Source: Gemmatimonadota bacterium (GTDB taxonomy: Bacteria > Gemmatimonadota > Gemmatimonadetes > Gemmatimonadales > Gemmatimonadaceae). From it: 64,000 nucleotides of DNA. Every line of letters begins with the position of its first letter. Position 1 is the stretch's first letter. The position numbers were made by a program, and so were the translations under genes. Below, piece by piece: positions 60,441 to 64,000 of this stretch. The notes below the pieces were generated by a model that saw only the letters and a list, made by a program, of their open reading frames with translations, made no database searches and was not told the DNA's origin. Where the stretch lies: assembly GCA_016712265.1 (NCBI GenBank), contig JADJRJ010000031.1, positions 806,001 to 870,000 of the forward strand. The letters run 5' to 3'.

Positions 60441-62671
60441 CAGGCGACCTCCAGGGCCAACAGCGCCGGTGGGGTGACGCTCGCGCCGCGCGTACGCGCG
60501 GGGAGCCAGTGCAGTAGCCGCTCCAGGAACTCCGGCACACTCGGGCGGCGACTGTCATGGTGCAGGGCGATCTCGAGCAGCCGGGCAAGCGCGAGTCCCG
60601 TCCAGCGCGCCACCGCGTCGCGTTCGTCGTCGGCGGCATCCCGGGTGTAGTCATCTAGCAACGACTGAATCACCGCCGCGGCCTCGGGCCCGGGATACGC
60701 CCCGCGCCACGCTCCCTCGATCAGGTGCGCAGCGAAGTTCCCCACGTCGATCGCCGGGTCACCGCGGGCGGCGCAATCGAGGTCCAGGATCCAGGTGCGC
60801 TCGCCATCGAACAGCAGCTGGTCATGGTAGAAGTCGCGGTGGACGAGGGCGACACGCGAGCGGGTGCGCAGCGGGGTCGCCAGGGGCACCAGCCGGTGCC
60901 AGAGTCGCGCGACTCCGGCGGCCAACGCGGGGCGCGCGGCGGCGAGGGTGGTGAGTCGTCCTTCCAACATGCCGAGTTCGTCGTCAATTGTCCAACGACG
61001 CGCAACATGAACGGGCGCGCCATGCAGCACCTCGAGGGCACGCGCGATGCGCCGGCCGGCGACGGCCGGCCGGCACCCGTTGGCGAGGGCCGCATGGAGC
61101 GGGACGCCACTTACCCAGCGGTGCACCACAGTGTGGTGCGGCTCGAGGACACCGAGCAGGGCGGGTACCGAAACCCCATGTGATGATCCGCTATGGAGCC
61201 CGGCATCCCACAAGGACTGCTGGAGGGCGGCGGTGCGATGATCGGTGCCCCGGGAGCGCGCCTTCGCCAGCCATCGCTCTTCTGGCGCACCAGGGGTTGC
61301 GCGCACCAGGAATGACAGCAACGTGCGTCGCCCCGCCTTGTGCCGCTCGACCTGAACGCGCGTCACCTCGGCGGTGGGATACCCCGGCACCCCGGCCCGT
61401 ACGGCGGCGGTTGCATGCCGGCAATCCAGCAACGGGGCCGCTACATCCACGACGCATGGGTGCGGCAGGGGCGTGAGCGGCGCATGACGCCGGGCGAGCA
61501 GGAATCGCACATGCTCGACCAAGGTGCGCGTCTCGCCAGCCCAATCCGGGGCGCGGTGCCGGAACGGATGATGCACAAATCCCAGCAGGTGTTCCGCCAC
61601 GGAGAGGTCCAGCGATCCGCGACGGCGTCCATACCCGTCCAGGAACGCATCCTCGATCACGCGGGCCTGCGCGGCGGTGATTGTGCCACGCGCGACGTCG
61701 CGTTCGATGTGGGCCACGAACACCGCAAGGTCATCGGTCGCGTCGCCCATCGCCGCTTCATCGAAGTCCAGACAGGCGAGGCCACGCCCGGTATCGACGA
61801 GCTGCTTCACGTAGAAGTCGCCATGGGTCGGCACCGTGGGGCCGGCCGGCGGCCGCCGGCGTTCGATCTCTGCGAGCGCACTCTGGGCCGTAGCGTGAAC
61901 GTCTGGCAAGATCATCGTGAGGGCGGCCACGGAGTCGCGCAGTCGCTGGTGTCGTTCCCTGGGGTCGCGGACCCCGAGGGTGAGGGCGCCTGCCGCGTGC
62001 AGGGCGGCGAGTAAGCGACCTGCCTCTTCGCCATACCCTGGCGACAGGCTGGTGTGGGTGAGGGTCGTGCCGGCAATCCAGTCGTAGGAGAGGACGCCAC
62101 GCCGCGTCGATCGTCCGCGCAGGTTGGGGGTGGCGAACGGCAGTCCCCGGAAGGCGCGCGCCGTCTCCTCCGCCTGGCGCGCGGCGCCCGCCGCATGGCA
62201 CTTGATGAGGGCGACCGGCGCACCGGCCACCGCGACCCGATACACGGCGCGTCGCTCCGGCTTCCACGCGAGCAGCTCCACGCCGCACGCGCTGGGGGAC
62301 GGTAGCCTGAGGCGGCGGTGCGCACGATCTCGCGACGCGTCGTCCAGCAGCCAGCGCGACCCTCGCACCCTCGCATCATCGGGAAACGCCGTCACGGTGA
62401 TCGCACGGGTGGCGTCAGCCACAGGGTAGGCTGCCATCGCGGGGTCGGCCGGCCGCCACGCCTTCACGAGGTACCGCGAGCCGCCGACCACGACCCCTGC
62501 CAGGCAGCTCTGCCCGGGTTTGTACTTCACATACGCCACCACCGGATCACCGAGTGCCGTCGGGGCCACCCGTCGCCACCAGTCGCTGTCCCGGGTTGGG
62601 GTGAGCACGTCGGCCAGCCCCGGGAGGGCACCATCCCGGTCGGCGAGGTCGTGATCGGCGCTATCCGGCAT
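60440..62671 (-). CDS. Tandem aminoglycoside-phosphotransferase-fold (APH) protein
   Basis: 743 residues from ATG 62671. Two APH/choline-kinase-type domains lie in one chain. The first has VPTHGDFYVKQLVDTGRG near residue 280 and CLDFDEAAMGDATDDLA. The second has LVHRDFYHDQLLFDGERTWI near 610 and LDLDCAARGDPAIDVGNFAA. Both keep the catalytic HxD and the metal-binding D (LDFDE, LDLDC). Each domain has its own N-terminal lobe (KAWRPADPAMAAYPV; WLAKARSRGTDHRTA). It overlaps the exporter stop by 11 bp. It phosphorylates a small molecule or sugar, or it is a maturation kinase for the exported product. An antibiotic-resistance role is not supported by context. Confidence 0.85.
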   Translation of the reverse strand: MPDSADHDLADRDGALPGLADVLTPTRDSDWWRRVAPTALGDPVVAYVKYKPGQSCLAGVVVGGSRYLVKAWRPADPAMAAYPVADATRAITVTAFPDDARVRGSRWLLDDASRDRAHRRLRLPSPSACGVELLAWKPERRAVYRVAVAGAPVALIKCHAAGAARQAEETARAFRGLPFATPNLRGRSTRRGVLSYDWIAGTTLTHTSLSPGYGEEAGRLLAALHAAGALTLGVRDPRERHQRLRDSVAALTMILPDVHATAQSALAEIERRRPPAGPTVPTHGDFYVKQLVDTGRGLACLDFDEAAMGDATDDLAVFVAHIERDVARGTITAAQARVIEDAFLDGYGRRRGSLDLSVAEHLLGFVHHPFRHRAPDWAGETRTLVEHVRFLLARRHAPLTPLPHPCVVDVAAPLLDCRHATAAVRAGVPGYPTAEVTRVQVERHKAGRRTLLSFLVRATPGAPEERWLAKARSRGTDHRTAALQQSLWDAGLHSGSSHGVSVPALLGVLEPHHTVVHRWVSGVPLHAALANGCRPAVAGRRIARALEVLHGAPVHVARRWTIDDELGMLEGRLTTLAAARPALAAGVARLWHRLVPLATPLRTRSRVALVHRDFYHDQLLFDGERTWILDLDCAARGDPAIDVGNFAAHLIEGAWRGAYPGPEAAAVIQSLLDDYTRDAADDERDAVARWTGLALARLLEIALHHDSRRPSVPEFLERLLHWLPARTRGASVTPPALLALEVA

Positions 62672-64000
62672 GGGACACCGGCAGCGGTACGACAGCCCCA
62701 CTCATCCGCGCCGACTGATCGCGATACCAATTCGCGAACGCACCTCCGCGGCGCAGCAGGTCGGCCGGCGTGCCATCCTCCACGAGGCGGCCCGCCCCAA
62801 GCACCAGCACCCGGTCCGCGCGCGCCGCGAGGTGCAAGGCATGGGTCACGAGGAAGGTGGTGCGACCCCGGGCCAGTCGCAGGAGCGCTTCGCACACGTC
62901 CCGCTCGTTCTCTTCATCGAGGCCGACCGTGGGTTCGTCGAGCACCAGGACCGGCGGGTCGCGTAACACCGCGCGCGCGATCGACAAACGTTGCCGCTGC
63001 CCGTTCGACACGGTTGCGCCGCGTTCGCCGAGCACCGTGTCCAGTCCCTGCGGGAGGGCGGCGACAAACCCCGCCGCGTTGGCGAGGCGGAGGGCGGCCA
63101 GCACCTGGGCCTCACTGCGCCCCGTCGTGCCTAACGTCAGATTGTCGCGGACGGTGCCTGCAAAGAGCACGGTGTCCTGGAGCACGACCCCGACCTGGCT
63201 GCGCCAGGAGGTCAGGGTCAGCATATCGACGTCGTGATCGTCCACGACGATCCGGCCACGGCTCGGCGCGTACAGCCGCAACAGCAGGTGGACCAACGTC
63301 GACTTGCCGGCCCCCGAGGCTCCAACAATCGCGACCAGCTCACCGGGGCGGATGTGCGCCGTCACCCCGGCCAGCACGGGCGCGTCGGCGTGGTAGGCGA
63401 AGTGCAGGTCGTCCAACCGGATCTCGCCGCGCAGCGGTGGTGCGGTGATGGCCTGTGGGGGATCCACGACGCCAGGCGTGCGGTCGAGCACGTCCAGCAC
63501 GCGCTCCGCCGCCGCCGAGGCCTTGCCGAGTCGGCTCGTGTACTTGGCAAACGACTGCAGCGGCTTGAACGCCGTCTTCAGGTACGCGGCGAACACCAGC
63601 AGGTCACCTGCGGTCATCTGCTGGCGTAGGACAAGGCGCGTCCCGTACCAGAGCAGGAGGGCCGTGCTCAGGGCGATCGCCACATCGACGCTGCGCTCGA
63701 GCCCCGCGGAGAGGCGCTTGGCCTTCACCCCCTGCGAGGCGGTGCGTTGGTTCTCCCGGCTGAAGCTCTCGCCGATGACCTCCGTGAGCGATAGGGCCTG
63801 CACCGTGCGAATCGCGCTGAGGGATTCGCTCGCGGTCGCCGCCATGGCCCCTTCCCGGCGTCGCTGAACACGCGCCGCGTCACGAATGCGCCGATGCGTC
63901 CCGCGCCATCGCAGGAGGAACAGGGGCATGGGGAGCAGCGCGACCAGGGTGAGGACCGGCTGCTGCCAGGCCATCAACGACACCATGCCGATGAGGATGC
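62661..64000 (-). CDS. ABC exporter, fused membrane and ATPase domains (cut by window edge)
   Basis: The frame runs off the right edge; 446 residues follow the first visible Met at 63986. The visible part has the rear half of a six-helix TMD (QQPVLTLVALLPMPLFLLRW, VAIALSTALLLWYG) and a complete NBD: Walker A GASGAGKST, Q-loop VLQDTVLF, signature VSNGQRQRLSIA (Asn in place of the first Gly of LSGGQ), Walker B VLVLDEPTVGLDEEN, and H-loop VTHALHLAARADRVLV. Type IV (MsbA/LanT-like) exporter. Length beyond the window is unknown; an N-terminal peptidase domain is possible. It overlaps the APH gene. Confidence 0.88.
   Translation of the reverse strand, partial: ILIGMVSLMAWQQPVLTLVALLPMPLFLLRWRGTHRRIRDAARVQRRREGAMAATASESLSAIRTVQALSLTEVIGESFSRENQRTASQGVKAKRLSAGLERSVDVAIALSTALLLWYGTRLVLRQQMTAGDLLVFAAYLKTAFKPLQSFAKYTSRLGKASAAAERVLDVLDRTPGVVDPPQAITAPPLRGEIRLDDLHFAYHADAPVLAGVTAHIRPGELVAIVGASGAGKSTLVHLLLRLYAPSRGRIVVDDHDVDMLTLTSWRSQVGVVLQDTVLFAGTVRDNLTLGTTGRSEAQVLAALRLANAAGFVAALPQGLDTVLGERGATVSNGQRQRLSIARAVLRDPPVLVLDEPTVGLDEENERDVCEALLRLARGRTTFLVTHALHLAARADRVLVLGAGRLVEDGTPADLLRRGGAFANWYRDQSARMSGAVVPLPVSHAG

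Noticed and set aside
60440..62671. Aminoglycoside-resistance gene
   Set aside because: The APH fold is shared with many sugar and choline kinases. The tandem layout and exporter context do not indicate drug resistance.

Overview
The window is GC-rich (roughly two thirds G+C) bacterial chromosome with densely packed genes on both strands. Many neighbouring genes share 1-4 bp stop/start overlaps. I saw no prophage, insertion sequence, CRISPR array, rRNA or intact tRNA. The gene content includes a glycogen-binding (E-set) outer-membrane protein, a PadR plus ADOP-type permease, BlaI plus an M56 peptidase, a VTC/CotH/DUF4956 operon, a giant DUF11 protein and many lipoproteins and barrels. This is typical of a Gram-negative such as Gemmatimonadota. 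The phylum is an inference from gene families; no rRNA is present to prove it.

Layout. 0-5.2 kb: tail of an unknown gene, an E-set outer-membrane protein, an M14 peptidase lipoprotein, rsgA and pdxH. 5.3-11.5 kb: ECF sigma/anti-sigma pair, then a copper block (copZ-like, copA, csoR-like, a His-rich secreted protein, a predicted outer-membrane protein, an unknown periplasmic protein) ending in a strong hairpin. 11.5-18.3 kb: OsmC, sulfurtransferase, serine hydrolase, thioredoxin-like ferredoxin, amidohydrolase and DUF4412 protein. 18.3-24.0 kb (minus strand): a six-gene operon with CotH kinase, VTC polyphosphate-polymerase domain, two DUF4956 membrane proteins, a DUF2490 barrel and a second, divergent CotH-like protein. 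24.2-25.9 kb: a small membrane protein and a repeat lipoprotein. 26-30 kb: succinate dehydrogenase (anchor, A, B) and a helical-repeat protein. 30-36.6 kb: a PLP enzyme, an S41 protease, a fused 2-oxoacid dehydrogenase E1, HIT and HNH proteins. 36.8-48.5 kb: a 3512-residue surface protein (about 17 DUF11 modules, an SdrD-B-like domain, an Ig-like domain and a predicted C-terminal barrel) followed 1 bp later by an OmpA-family protein. 48.5-54.9 kb: tartrate/malate dehydrogenase, a frameshifted ADOP permease with its PadR regulator, DinB-like and Ada-like proteins. 55-57.5 kb: BlaI/M56 pair. 57.5-64 kb: glutamine-dependent NAD synthetase, then an outer-membrane protein, a tandem APH-fold protein and an ABC exporter running off the right edge.

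The strongest candidates for undescribed biology are: the VTC/DUF4956/CotH operon, which could make and move polyphosphate across the envelope; the giant self-anchoring DUF11-barrel protein with its OmpA partner; the exporter/tandem-APH/barrel operon; and two sequence-level signals. The first signal is the heptamer GTTAGGC, which contains nearly every TTA codon in the window. The second is a 7-bp tandem repeat that sits directly behind three different stop codons, always in the same orientation relative to the gene.
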